A DNA stretch of 64,000 nucleotides from positions 558,001 to 622,000 of the forward strand of contig CAVUCL010000005.1 of NCBI GenBank assembly GCA_963740055.1, given 5' to 3'. This document shows, piece after piece, positions 18,258 through 26,649 of this stretch. Source of the DNA: WHSW01 sp963740055 (GTDB lineage: Bacteria; Actinomycetota; Thermoleophilia; Solirubrobacterales; 70-9). Below the pieces are notes generated by a model. That model made no database searches, was not told the DNA's origin, and saw nothing but the letters and a program-made list of their open reading frames with translations. Both the position numbers and the translations under genes were made by a program. The first letter of the stretch is position 1, and each line of letters starts with the position of its first letter.

Positions 18258-19888
18258 GTCGCGAGATCGTCGAGGCCCTGCACGGCCTCGAGCAGGAGAA
18301 GGGGATCGACGCGGAGACGCTGATGGCGGCGCTCGAGGACGCGCTGCTCTCCGCCTACCGCAAGAGCCCCGGGGCCGCCCGCTACGCGCGCGTCGACCTC
18401 GATCGCAACACCGCGGACTTCCGCGTCTTCGAGCTCATCCTGCCGCCCGAGCTGGAGGAGAAGCTGCTCGCGCAGGCGGTCGAGCTGCAGGAGGAGGAGA
18501 TCGATCCCGAGACCGGCGAGCTGCGCGAGCCGGAGGAGCCCGAGCTCGATCCGGAGATGCTCGCTCCCTACGAGGACCAGATCCAGTCCCGCGACGTCAC
18601 CCCCGACGACTTCGGCCGGATCGCGGCCCAGACCGCGAAGCAGGTGATCCTGCAGCGGATCCGCGAGGCCGAGCGCCAGATGATGTACGACGAGTACCAG
18701 GATCGCGTCGGCGAGCTGATCACCGGGATCATCCAGCAGTCCGACAACCGCTACACGCTGGTCCAGCTGCGCGAGCGGGTCGAGGCGCTGCTGCCGCGCT
18801 CGGAGCAGGTCTGGAATGAGCGTTACGACCACGGGATGAGGGTGAAGGCGGTGATCACCGACGTCTCCGCCGAGGGCAAGGGACCGAGCATCGTCGTCTC
18901 CCGCCGCAGCCCGGAGCTGATCAAGGAGCTGTTCGAGCTCGAGGTGCCGGAGATCGCCGACGACCTGGTCGAGATCGTCGGCGTCGCGCGCGAGCCCGGC
19001 TACCGGTCGAAGATCGCCGTGATCTCGCACGCCGACGGCGTCGACCCGGTCGGCGCCTGCGTCGGCCCGCGCGGCTCGCGGGTGCGGATGGTCGTCTCCG
19101 AGCTGCGCGGCGAGAAGATCGACATCATCCCCTACAACGAGGAGCCCGCCCGGTTCGTCGCCAAGGCGCTCTCGCCGGCGCGGGTGCGCGAGGTCCTGGT
19201 CGACGACGAGACCAAGGAGGCGACGGTGATCGTTCCCGACGATCAGCTCTCGCTGGCGATCGGCCGCGAGGGCCAGAACGCCCGCCTGGCCGCGAAGCTG
19301 ACCGGCTGGAAGGTGGACATCAAGTCGCAGACCGAGTTCTCCGAGGACGACGAGATCGAGTTCGAGGAGTCCGACGAGGCCGACGGCCGCTGCGGCGCGG
19401 TGCTCTCCGCTGGGCGCCGGTGCCCGAACGCCGCCCTCGCCGGGTCACGCTACTGCGGCCTGCCCCAGCATCAGGCGCTGGCGCGCTTTACGACCAACCA
19501 GGTCCGGGTGCTGGCGGCGCTCGGCGACGAGGAGGTCGCGGTGCTCTCCGACCCCGACGCCGATGCGGGCGAGGTCGCGACGCTGGTCGCGCGCGCCGAG
19601 GCCGAGTACTCGGAGCCGGAGGAGGCTGAGGAGCAGGGAGAGGCTGAGGGATCGGCCGAGGTGGAGGGGCCTGAGGGCGCGGAGGCAGACGAATCCGAGG
19701 CCCCGGCGGAGGCAGACGAATCCGAGGCCCCGGCGGAGGCAGACGAATCCGAGGCCCCGAGCGCGGAGGCAGCCAAGCCGAGGCAGAGGCGAGGCCGCGA
19801 GGCGGCAGGAGCCGGCGGGAGGCCGCGGAGGCGCAGTCGTAGTTGGCACGCAAGCGCGTCCACGAGATCGCCAAGGCGCAGGGCCTGA
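18254..19888 (+). CDS. nusA: Transcription elongation/termination factor NusA with a C-terminal Cys/His motif
   Basis: Order: N-terminal polymerase-binding domain (1-150, with an acidic insert), S1 (M-R-V-K-A-V-I-T-D-V), KH1 (V-G-A-C-V-G-P-R-G-S-R-V) and KH2 (L-A-I-G-R-E-G-Q-N-A-R-L-A). After KH2 there is an acidic spacer and a motif C380-x9-C390-x10-C401-x4-H406, like a small zinc site, then an acidic tail with three 27-base repeats. TTG start has GGAGGT five bases upstream and overlaps the rimP stop. The frame runs 46 bases into infB and ends in basic sequence; a neighbouring frame has a stop at 19840, right before infB, so the last ~45 residues are uncertain. Confidence 0.93.
   Translation: MSREIVEALHGLEQEKGIDAETLMAALEDALLSAYRKSPGAARYARVDLDRNTADFRVFELILPPELEEKLLAQAVELQEEEIDPETGELREPEEPELDPEMLAPYEDQIQSRDVTPDDFGRIAAQTAKQVILQRIREAERQMMYDEYQDRVGELITGIIQQSDNRYTLVQLRERVEALLPRSEQVWNERYDHGMRVKAVITDVSAEGKGPSIVVSRRSPELIKELFELEVPEIADDLVEIVGVAREPGYRSKIAVISHADGVDPVGACVGPRGSRVRMVVSELRGEKIDIIPYNEEPARFVAKALSPARVREVLVDDETKEATVIVPDDQLSLAIGREGQNARLAAKLTGWKVDIKSQTEFSEDDEIEFEESDEADGRCGAVLSAGRRCPNAALAGSRYCGLPQHQALARFTTNQVRVLAALGDEEVAVLSDPDADAGEVATLVARAEAEYSEPEEAEEQGEAEGSAEVEGPEGAEADESEAPAEADESEAPAEADESEAPSAEAAKPRQRRGREAAGAGGRPRRRSRSWHASASTRSPRRRA
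19682..19758 (+). repeat. 27-base in-frame tandem repeat in nusA
   Basis: Two full copies and one nearly full copy of a 27-base unit encoding E-A-D-E-S-E-A-P-A. The identical nucleotides point to recent expansion; each unit is nine codons, so copy changes keep the frame. Confidence 0.85.
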
Positions 19889-22065
19889 CCAGTAAGGAGG
19901 TCCTCGCCGCCCTCAACGCTGCCGGGATCGAGGCGACCGCGGCCGCGTCGAGCGTCGAGGAGACCGAGGCGCTGGAGGCGCTTCGCAGCGCCAACGGCGG
20001 CGGCGCCAGCACCCCTGAGCCGGCGTCGGAGCCCGCGGCCCAGCCCCCGAAGCCGCCCGCGGCGGCGGCCGAGTCGAAGCCCGCTGCGGCCGAGCAGCCG
20101 GTGCGCCCGGTGCGCCCCGCGGGCGACGGCGCCGCTCCGAAGGCGGGCGGCGGCAAGAAGCGCCGCCGGGTGGTGATCGACTCGCAGGCCTCGCGACGCG
20201 ACCAGCCGCAGGCACCGCCGCGCCGCCCACCGCGGCGCCGTGGCGGACGCCGTCGCCGTCCGCTGCTCGAGGAGCCGCCCGCGGCGCCGGTGGTCGAGGC
20301 CGAGCAGCCCCCGCTGAAGGTGCCCTCGGGCGTGACCGTGCGCGAGGTCGCCGAGATCTTCGGCGTCGGCAGCGCCGACGTGATCAAGCAGTTGATGACC
20401 CTGGGCGAGATGGCGACCCTGACCCAGACGCTCTCCGACGAGACCGTCGAGGTGCTCGCCGAAGCGCTCGACCGCAAGGTCGAGATCGTCAGCGCCGCGG
20501 AGGAGGTCGCCGAGGCACCCGTATACGAGGACGACCCCGACCAGCTCTCCGAGCGCCCGCCGGTGGTCACGATCATGGGCCACGTCGACCACGGCAAGAC
20601 CTCGCTCCTGGACGCGATCCGGGAGACCGAGGTCGTCGCCGGCGAGGCGGGCGGGATCACCCAGCACATCGGCGCCTACCAGGTGCGCCAGAACGAGAAG
20701 ACGATCAGCTTCATCGACACTCCGGGCCACGCCGCGTTCACCGCGATGCGAGCTCGCGGCGCCGACGTCACCGACATCGTCGTGATCGTCGTCGCCGCCG
20801 ACGACGGAGTGATGCCGCAGACGGTCGAGGCGATCGACCACGCGCGCGCCGCCGACGTGCCGATGCTCGTCGCGATCAACAAGATCGACCTCGAGAGCGC
20901 CAACCCCGACAAGGTCAAGGGCGAGCTCGCCACCCACGGGCTCAACCCCGAGGACTGGGGCGGCGACACGATCTTCGTCAACGTCTCGGCGAAGACGAAG
21001 GAGAACCTCGACGACCTGCTCGAGCACATCCTGCTCGTCGCCGAGGTCGAGGAGCTGAAGGCGAACTCCGACGCGCCCGCGTCCGGGTCGGTGGTCGAGT
21101 CGCACCTCGACCCGGGGCGAGGCCCGGTGGCGACGGTGCTCGTCCAGCGCGGCACCCTGCAGGTCGGCGACTCGCTCGTCGCGGGCTCGCAATGGGGCAA
21201 GGTGCGCGCGATGCAGGACCACACCGGTGCCCGGTTGAAGCAGGCCGGACCCGGCGACCCGGTCGAGGTGCTCGGCTTCGAGGGCGTCTGCGAGGCCGGC
21301 GAGCACGTCGAGGTGGTCGAGAACGACCGCCGGGCGCGCCAGCTCGCCCAGGAACGCGCGCAGCGGCTCAAGTCCGAGCAGCTCGCCCGCCGCCAGGCGC
21401 GCCGGATGAGCCTCGACGAGGTGTTCGCGAAGGCGCGCGAGGGCGAGCTCAACGAGCTCAACATCGTGCTCAAAGCCGATGTCTCGGGCTCGCTCGAGGC
21501 GCTTCAGGACGAGATCGCGAAGCTGCCGCAGCAGGAGATCGTCGTCAACGTGATCCACGCGGCCCCCGGCGGCATCAACGAGTCCGACGTGATGCTCGCG
21601 GCCGCCTCCGACGCGGTGATCATCGGCTTCAATGTGCGCCCGCTCGCCGACGCGCGCCGCGCCGCGGAGCAGGAGCGGGTCGAGATCCGCACCTACTCGG
21701 TGATCTACAAGGTGACCGAGGAGCTGCGCGCGGCGATGGAGGGCATGCTCGAGCCGGAGGAGGTCGAGCAGTCGCTCGGCCAGGCCGAGGTGCTGGAGCT
21801 GTTCAAGGCCTCACGGGTCGGCACGATCGCCGGCTGCAGCGTCAGCGAGGGCAAGGTCTCGCGCGGCGCCGCCGTGCGCCTGGTCCGCGACGGAACCGTC
21901 GCCTGGAGCGGCCGGATCGGCTCGCTGCGGCGGTTCAAGGACGATGTCGCCGAGGTCGAGGCGGGGCTCGAGTGCGGGGTCGTGCTCGAGGGCTTCCAGG
22001 ACGTCAAGGTCGGAGACGTGCTCGAGGCCTACGAGACGCGCCAGGTGGAGAAGACGCTCGAGTAG
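19843..22065 (+). CDS. infB: Translation initiation factor IF-2
   Basis: GTPase that places initiator tRNA on the ribosome. The 740-residue protein begins with an IF2N module (R-V-H-E-I-A-K-x-x-G-L-T-S-K-E-V-L), then an Ala/Pro/Arg-rich linker, a second IF2N-like module (residues ~165-210), the G domain with G-H-V-D-H-G-K-T, D-T-P-G-H-A-A-F and N-K-I-D, and domains II-IV. The TTG start follows a TAG in its own frame and lies within the nusA 3' end. No frame defects. Confidence 0.96.
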   Translation: MARKRVHEIAKAQGLTSKEVLAALNAAGIEATAAASSVEETEALEALRSANGGGASTPEPASEPAAQPPKPPAAAAESKPAAAEQPVRPVRPAGDGAAPKAGGGKKRRRVVIDSQASRRDQPQAPPRRPPRRRGGRRRRPLLEEPPAAPVVEAEQPPLKVPSGVTVREVAEIFGVGSADVIKQLMTLGEMATLTQTLSDETVEVLAEALDRKVEIVSAAEEVAEAPVYEDDPDQLSERPPVVTIMGHVDHGKTSLLDAIRETEVVAGEAGGITQHIGAYQVRQNEKTISFIDTPGHAAFTAMRARGADVTDIVVIVVAADDGVMPQTVEAIDHARAADVPMLVAINKIDLESANPDKVKGELATHGLNPEDWGGDTIFVNVSAKTKENLDDLLEHILLVAEVEELKANSDAPASGSVVESHLDPGRGPVATVLVQRGTLQVGDSLVAGSQWGKVRAMQDHTGARLKQAGPGDPVEVLGFEGVCEAGEHVEVVENDRRARQLAQERAQRLKSEQLARRQARRMSLDEVFAKAREGELNELNIVLKADVSGSLEALQDEIAKLPQQEIVVNVIHAAPGGINESDVMLAAASDAVIIGFNVRPLADARRAAEQERVEIRTYSVIYKVTEELRAAMEGMLEPEEVEQSLGQAEVLELFKASRVGTIAGCSVSEGKVSRGAAVRLVRDGTVAWSGRIGSLRRFKDDVAEVEAGLECGVVLEGFQDVKVGDVLEAYETRQVEKTLE

Positions 22066-22106
22066 GACTCCCGGGGGCAACGAAAAGGCGACGAAAGGCT
22101 GTGCAG

Positions 22107-22607
22107 ATGACGACCACGACCGCGACGCAGATCTCCGACCCCGTTCACCGCACCCGCTACGCGTTCGAGCCCGACGGCGAGAACCTCACCGTCGAGACCT
22201 GGATCGAGGCGGGAGGCGGCCTGCCACCGCACTGGCACCCGCGCCAGGAGGAGCGCTGGTCGGTGATCGAGGGGGAGATCCGGCTCCAGCTCGGGCGCGA
22301 GAAGCGGGTGATCACGCCCGCCGACGGCGAGGTCCTGGTCGCTGCGGGCACCGTGCACGGGTTCACCTCGACCGGCTCGGAGGCGCACCTGCGCTGCTAT
22401 GTGTCGCCGGCTCTCGGCCTGCAGGAGTTCCTCACCGAGAGCGCCAACGCCGCCCGCCGGGGGCTGTTCATGAAGGGCGGGATCCCGAAGAGCCTCGAGG
22501 GCGCCCGCTGGGCGGCGAGCTTCCTCGCCCGCCATCGCGACGACGTGGTGATGAGCTTCCCGCCGCAGTTCGTGCAGCGGGCGATGATCTCTTTGTTCGC
22601 GCGCTGA
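22107..22607 (+). CDS. Cupin-domain protein
   Basis: 166-residue protein with one cupin barrel: P-P-H-W-H-P-R-Q-E-E-R-W-S-V-I-E-G-E supplies two His and a Glu for metal, and G-T-V-H-G-F-T-S supplies the last His. Such single-domain cupins include dioxygenases, isomerases and sensors, and the ligand cannot be told from sequence. A GAAAGG stretch lies eight bases before ATG 22107; GTG 22101 is an alternative. It sits inside the translation-factor block but probably has an unrelated task. Confidence 0.8.
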   Translation: MTTTTATQISDPVHRTRYAFEPDGENLTVETWIEAGGGLPPHWHPRQEERWSVIEGEIRLQLGREKRVITPADGEVLVAAGTVHGFTSTGSEAHLRCYVSPALGLQEFLTESANAARRGLFMKGGIPKSLEGARWAASFLARHRDDVVMSFPPQFVQRAMISLFAR

Positions 22608-22629
22608 CTGCGGGCGCGGCGGGAGCGCC

Positions 22630-22635
22630 TACGCT
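22630..22635 (+). promoter_or_regulatory. -10 element of the DUF503 gene
   Basis: TACGCT ends 6 bases before GTG 22642. Confidence 0.45.
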
Positions 22636-22641
22636 GTCGCG

Positions 22642-22947
22642 GTGGCGCCGTCGCCCTACGTCTGCCTGATCGAGCTCCAGCTCGATCTTCGCCAGGCTCA
22701 GAGCCTGAAGGACAAGCGGCGGGTGATGAGCTCGCTGAAGGCGCAGCTGCGCCAGCGATTCGGTGCCGCGGTCTCCGAGACGGCCGACCACGACGACCGG
22801 CGGGTGGGCACGATCGTGGTCGCGCTGGTCGGCGGTGGGGAGGTCGGGGCGCGCGCCGACGAGCTCGAGCGCTTCGTCGAGTCGCGCTGTCCCGACGGCT
22901 GCCGGGTCGATCGCGACCTGCGCTCGCTCGCCGACATCCGGTCTTGA
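22642..22947 (+). CDS. DUF503-family protein
   Basis: 101-residue protein of the DUF503 (YlxP-like) family, commonly encoded between infB and rbfA. Family signs are the N-terminal strand C-L-I-E-L-Q-L, S-L-K-D-K-R-R-V-M-S-S-L-K and R-F-G-A-A-V-S-E-T, then a V-V-A-L-V-G strand. A ribosome or translation link is suggested by position only. Leaderless GTG start. Confidence 0.85.
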   Translation: MAPSPYVCLIELQLDLRQAQSLKDKRRVMSSLKAQLRQRFGAAVSETADHDDRRVGTIVVALVGGGEVGARADELERFVESRCPDGCRVDRDLRSLADIRS

Positions 22948-22956
22948 GCGCCCTGT

Positions 22957-22962
22957 TATCGT
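22957..22962 (+). promoter_or_regulatory. rbfA -10 element
   Basis: TATCGT ends 10 bases before ATG 22973. Confidence 0.4.
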
Positions 22963-22972
22963 CGCCTCCGGT

Positions 22973-23311
22973 ATGGCCGGCGATCGCATGAAGCGAATCG
23001 ACGAGGTCATGCGCGAGACGATCGGCTCGGCGATCGCCAGCGATCTCGAGGACCCAAGGATCGGATTCGTGACCGTGACCTCTGTAGAGACAAGCCCCGA
23101 CCTGCGCTCCGCGCGCGTCTACGTCAGCGTGCTCGGCGACGAGGACGAGCGTGCCGAGACGCTCGCGGCGCTGCGTTCCTCGCACGGCATCCTGCAGGCG
23201 GCGATCGCGCGCGGCGCGCGGATGAAGTACACGCCGAAGCTGAGCTTCTTCTACGACGAGGGCCCCGAGCGCGCGGTGCGCCTCGGACGGCTGCTGGACG
23301 AGTCCGAATGA
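22973..23311 (+). CDS. rbfA: Ribosome-binding factor A
   Basis: KH-like factor for late 30S maturation, 112 residues. It has R-I-D-E-V-M-R-E-T-I, D-P-R-I-G-F-V-T-V-T-S-V-E-T-S-P-D-L and the S-A-R-V-Y-V-S-V-L-G strand, and ends near the Y-T-P-K-L-S-F segment. A second ATG at 22988 is possible. The stop overlaps the nrnA ATG. Confidence 0.94.
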   Translation: MAGDRMKRIDEVMRETIGSAIASDLEDPRIGFVTVTSVETSPDLRSARVYVSVLGDEDERAETLAALRSSHGILQAAIARGARMKYTPKLSFFYDEGPERAVRLGRLLDESE

Positions 23312-24303
23312 GCGGCCCGGCGACGATCGCATCCGACCTCGACCGCGCGGTCGAGGAGTTGAACCGCTCCGACCGCTTCCTGCTCACCGCGCACGAGGGC
23401 CCCGACGGCGACGCGCTCGGCTCGCTCCTGGCGATGCACCACCTGCTGCGCCAGCTCGGCAAGGACTCGGTCATGTTCCTGGCCGCGAAGGAGTTCCCGC
23501 TCCCGGTCGAGTACCGGTTCCTGCCGCTCGAGGAGGTCTTCCACGAGCCGCCCGCCGACGTCGTCGACCGCACCCTCGTATTCCTCGACTGCGGCAACAT
23601 CGACCGGATGCCGGTCGACTTCCTGCGGCGCGACGGCGCCCGGGTGATCAACATCGACCACCATCACGACAACACGCGCTTCGGCACCATCAACGTCGTG
23701 GACACCGACGCGTCCTGCACCGCCGAGATCGTGTTCGAGGTCGCGAAGCGCCTCGGCGCCGAGATCACGCCCGAGATCGCCTCGGCGCTCTACGTCGGCC
23801 TGATCACCGACACCGGCAAGTTCATGTACGAGAACACCCGCGCCGAGGCGCACCGGATGGCGGCGGAGCTGATCGAGGCCGGGGTCGACGTCAACGACAC
23901 CTACCGGCGCCTCTACGAGCGTGTCCCGGAGGCGAAGCTGCGCCTGATCGCCCGCGCCCTGGAGAAGATCGAGACCTACGACGAGGGCCGGCTCGCGGTC
24001 ACCTACGTGAGCGCCGACGACTACGCCGCGACCGGCGCCGGCGAGGTCCTCACCGAGGGGATCATCGACTTCGTCCGCGCGCTCGAGGGCACCGCGGTCG
24101 CCGCGGTCGTCCGCGACAAGACCGACGGCGGGCGCTCGAAGCGCAAGGTCAGCCTGCGCTCGACCGACGGCGGGGTCGACGTCTCGGCGATCGCTCGCGC
24201 CCACGGCGGCGGCGGACACCGGCGAGCGGCGGGATTCGGCACCGACCTCGACTACGCGGCGCTGATCGAGTTCCTGCGTGCCGAGGTCAGCGCCCAGCTC
24301 TGA
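23308..24303 (+). CDS. nrnA: DHH/DHHA1 phosphoesterase, NrnA-type oligoribonuclease / pAp phosphatase
   Basis: 331-residue DHH-family phosphoesterase that degrades short RNA or cyclic dinucleotide products and 3'-phosphoadenosine 5'-phosphate. The N-terminal domain has H-E-G-P-D-G-D-A-L-G-S, the internal D-C-G-N and the name motif I-N-I-D-H-H-H-D-N. The C-terminal DHHA1 domain has G-G-G-G-H-R-R-A-A-G. Standard place between rbfA and truB. The stop lies inside the truB N-terminus. Confidence 0.92.
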   Translation: MSGPATIASDLDRAVEELNRSDRFLLTAHEGPDGDALGSLLAMHHLLRQLGKDSVMFLAAKEFPLPVEYRFLPLEEVFHEPPADVVDRTLVFLDCGNIDRMPVDFLRRDGARVINIDHHHDNTRFGTINVVDTDASCTAEIVFEVAKRLGAEITPEIASALYVGLITDTGKFMYENTRAEAHRMAAELIEAGVDVNDTYRRLYERVPEAKLRLIARALEKIETYDEGRLAVTYVSADDYAATGAGEVLTEGIIDFVRALEGTAVAAVVRDKTDGGRSKRKVSLRSTDGGVDVSAIARAHGGGGHRRAAGFGTDLDYAALIEFLRAEVSAQL

Positions 24304-24943
24304 GGCCGAGAGCGGCGCGGTCGTGCTGGCCGACAAGCCGGCCGGCATCACCTCGCACGACGTCGTCGCCCGCCTCCGGCGGCGCTACGGAGCGAAGACC
24401 GGCCATGCGGGAACGCTGGACCCGTTCGCGACCGGTCTGCTGGTGATCCTGCTCGGGCGGCGGGCGACCCGCGAGCAGGCGCGGTTCATGGGTGCTCGCA
24501 AGACCTACCGCGTGCGGGCGCGCTTCGGCGCCGTCTCGACCACCGGCGACGTCGACGGTGAGATCACGATCACCGGCAACCTCCCGGGCGCCGAGCTCGA
24601 GCTGCCGACCGGAGAGATCCGCCAGCGGCCGCCCGCCTTCTCGGCGATCAAGGTCGGCGGCGAGCGCGCCTACCGCCGGGCGCGGCGCGGGGAGCGCTTC
24701 GAGCTCCCCGAACGCCAGGTGACCGTGCACCGCTTCGAGCTCCTCGAGCGCGCCGACGATCGGGCCGAGTTCGAGATCGAATGCTCGTCGGGCACCTACG
24801 TGCGCAGCCTGATCGCCGACCTCGGCGACGCCTATTGCGAGTGCCTGCGGCGGACCCGGATCGGGCCGTTCTCGGTCGACGAGGCGGACGAGGACAGGCC
24901 GCTGGGGCTCGCCGAGGCGCTCGCCCGGCTGGAGCGCGCGTAG
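24278..24943 (+). CDS. truB: tRNA pseudouridine-55 synthase
   Basis: Makes pseudouridine 55 in the T-loop of tRNAs. The catalytic Asp is in G-H-A-G-T-L-D-P-F-A-T-G-L-L; V-L-A-D-K-P-A-G-I-T-S-H-D-V-V and C-S-S-G-T-Y-V-R-S-L are also present. At 221 residues it lacks most of a C-terminal PUA domain, as in many short actinobacterial forms. GTG 24278 overlaps nrnA by 26 bases; an in-frame GTG about 45 bases downstream would trim the N-terminus close to the conserved core. Its TAG stop is part of the ribF -10 hexamer. Confidence 0.92.
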   Translation: MPRSAPSSEAESGAVVLADKPAGITSHDVVARLRRRYGAKTGHAGTLDPFATGLLVILLGRRATREQARFMGARKTYRVRARFGAVSTTGDVDGEITITGNLPGAELELPTGEIRQRPPAFSAIKVGGERAYRRARRGERFELPERQVTVHRFELLERADDRAEFEIECSSGTYVRSLIADLGDAYCECLRRTRIGPFSVDEADEDRPLGLAEALARLERA

Positions 24944-24946
24944 AGT
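24941..24946 (+). promoter_or_regulatory. ribF -10 element, built on the truB stop
   Basis: TAGAGT; its TAG is the truB stop. It ends 9 bases before ATG 24956. Confidence 0.5.
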
Positions 24947-24955
24947 TTCGCCGCG

Positions 24956-25846
24956 ATGGCGATCCGCACGACCGCGCTCGAGCAGGCGACCCCGCGCAGC
25001 CGGAGGGTCGCGATCGGCACCTTCGACGGCGTCCACGCCGGCCACCGGCAGGTGATCGAGGGGGCCGACACCGTGCTCACCTTCGAGCCGCATCCGCTGC
25101 GGGTGATTCACCCCGAGGCGGCGCCGAAGCTGATCATGCCGTTCGAGATCAAGCGCGACGTCATCGACGGGCTCGGCGTCAGCGAGCTGGTCGTGATCGG
25201 CTTCGACCGCGAGTTCTCCGAGATCGCGGCGGACGAGTTCATCTCCCGGATCCTGGTCGAGCGCCTCGGCGCCGAGCGGGTCGCGGTCGGCGAGAACTTC
25301 CGCTTCGGCGCCCGGGCGAAGGGCGACCCGGGGATGCTGCGCGATCAGACGGGGTTCGAGACCAGGGTCGTGCCGCTGATCGAGGTCGACGGCGAGACCG
25401 TGTCGTCGACGCGGATCCGCGCCCAGGTCGCCGCCGGCGACGTCGAGGGGGCGATGCGCTGCCTCGACGCCCCCTTCCTGCTCGAGGGCGAGGTGGTCGG
25501 CGGCGACCGGCGCGGCCGCACGCTCGGCTACCCGACCGCGAACCTGGTCCCCGACGACGAGCTCGTCTGCCCGGGCCACGGCGTCTACGCGGCGTTCGCG
25601 AACGGGATGCCGGCGGCGGTCAACGTCGGGGTGCGGCCGACGTTCGAGACCGGGCGCGGGGTCCTGATCGAGGCGCACGTGATCGACGAGGAGGTCGAGC
25701 TCTACGGCAAGCCCCTGCGACTCGCCTTCGTCGCCCGCCTGCGCGGCGAGAAGCGTTTCGACACGGTCGAGGACCTGGTCGAGCAGATGGACCGCGACGT
25801 CGAGCAGGCGCGGCGGATCTGTGCCGAGTTCACGCCACCTCGCTAA
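24956..25846 (+). CDS. ribF: Riboflavin kinase / FAD synthetase
   Basis: Bifunctional enzyme converting riboflavin to FMN then FAD, 296 residues. The adenylyltransferase half has I-G-T-F-D-G-V-H-A-G-H and S-S-T-R-I-R. The kinase half has G-R-T-L-G-Y-P-T-A-N-L and N-V-G-V-R-P-T-F. Start set by homology and by the TAGAGT just upstream. The TAA stop starts the rpsO -10 hexamer. Confidence 0.95.
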   Translation: MAIRTTALEQATPRSRRVAIGTFDGVHAGHRQVIEGADTVLTFEPHPLRVIHPEAAPKLIMPFEIKRDVIDGLGVSELVVIGFDREFSEIAADEFISRILVERLGAERVAVGENFRFGARAKGDPGMLRDQTGFETRVVPLIEVDGETVSSTRIRAQVAAGDVEGAMRCLDAPFLLEGEVVGGDRRGRTLGYPTANLVPDDELVCPGHGVYAAFANGMPAAVNVGVRPTFETGRGVLIEAHVIDEEVELYGKPLRLAFVARLRGEKRFDTVEDLVEQMDRDVEQARRICAEFTPPR

Positions 25847-25849
25847 CCT
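25844..25849 (+). promoter_or_regulatory. rpsO -10 element, built on the ribF stop
   Basis: TAACCT; its TAA is the ribF stop. It ends 12 bases before ATG 25862. Confidence 0.45.
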
Positions 25850-25861
25850 TCCCCGCCTCGC

Positions 25862-26131
25862 ATGAGTCTGACCAAGGAGCAAAAGCAGGAGCTGATCGGC
25901 AAGTACGGCCGGTCCGACGGCGACACCGGATCGGCCGAGGTCCAGGTGGCGCTGCTGACCGAGCGCATCAACGAGCTCACCGAGCACCTGCGCTCGCACA
26001 GCAAGGATCACCACTCGCGCCGCGGTCTGCTGATGCTGGTCGGCAAGCGCCGGCGCCTGCTGCGTTACCTCGAGCGCTCGGACCTCGAGCGCTACCGGGC
26101 GCTGGTCGCCGACCTCGGCCTTCGTCGCTGA
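25862..26131 (+). CDS. rpsO: 30S ribosomal protein S15
   Basis: 89-residue S15 with the family signature G-S-x-E-V-Q-V-A-L-L-T-E-R-I-N-x-L-T-E-H-L, H-S-K-D-H-H-S-R-R-G-L and L-V-G-K-R-R-R-L-L-R-Y-L. In many bacteria S15 represses its own translation through the mRNA leader; here almost no leader is predicted, so that control seems absent. Confidence 0.97.
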   Translation: MSLTKEQKQELIGKYGRSDGDTGSAEVQVALLTERINELTEHLRSHSKDHHSRRGLLMLVGKRRRLLRYLERSDLERYRALVADLGLRR

Positions 26132-26144
26132 GGAGCCGGCGGCG

Positions 26145-26606
26145 ATGATCGAGCCGGGGGTCGCGGCACCCCCGTTCACGCTGCCGAACCACCGCGGCGA
26201 GCGGGTCAGCCTCTCGGACTACGAAGGCCGCAACCTCGTCCTCTGCTTCTACCCGAACGACTTCAGCCCGGTCTGCTCGGATCAGTTCGCCGTCTATCAG
26301 CAGGTGCTCGGCGAGATCCGCGAGCGCGGCGCCGAGCCGGTCGGGGTCTCGACCGACAGCAGCTGGGCGCACAACGCGTTTCGCAAGCACGTCGGGACCG
26401 AGATCACGCTGCTCTCCGACTTCCACCCGAAGGGCGAGGTTTCGCGCGCCTACGGCGCCTATCTGCCCGACTACGGGCATCCGAACCGCTCGCTGGTCCT
26501 GATCGACGGCGCCGGGATCGTCCGCTGGGTGCACGCGGAGGAGACGCCGCTGACGATCCCGGGCGCGAACCTGATCTTCGACGCGCTGGATCAAGTCGCT
26601 GACTGA
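26145..26606 (+). CDS. Peroxiredoxin, AhpE/BCP type
   Basis: 153-residue thiol peroxidase. The peroxidatic site is F-Y-P-N-D-F-S-P-V-C with Cys44; the usual T-x-x-C threonine is replaced by Ser-Pro. No obvious second cysteine, so it is a one-Cys form needing an external thiol. The next gene encodes a thioredoxin-fold protein with a C-x-x-C that could recycle it; that pairing is inference. ATG 26145 follows rpsO after 13 bases. Confidence 0.88.
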   Translation: MIEPGVAAPPFTLPNHRGERVSLSDYEGRNLVLCFYPNDFSPVCSDQFAVYQQVLGEIRERGAEPVGVSTDSSWAHNAFRKHVGTEITLLSDFHPKGEVSRAYGAYLPDYGHPNRSLVLIDGAGIVRWVHAEETPLTIPGANLIFDALDQVAD

Positions 26607-26649
26607 CCTCAGCAGTGCCGCCGTCCCGCCGCTGGACCCGGGCGAGCAC

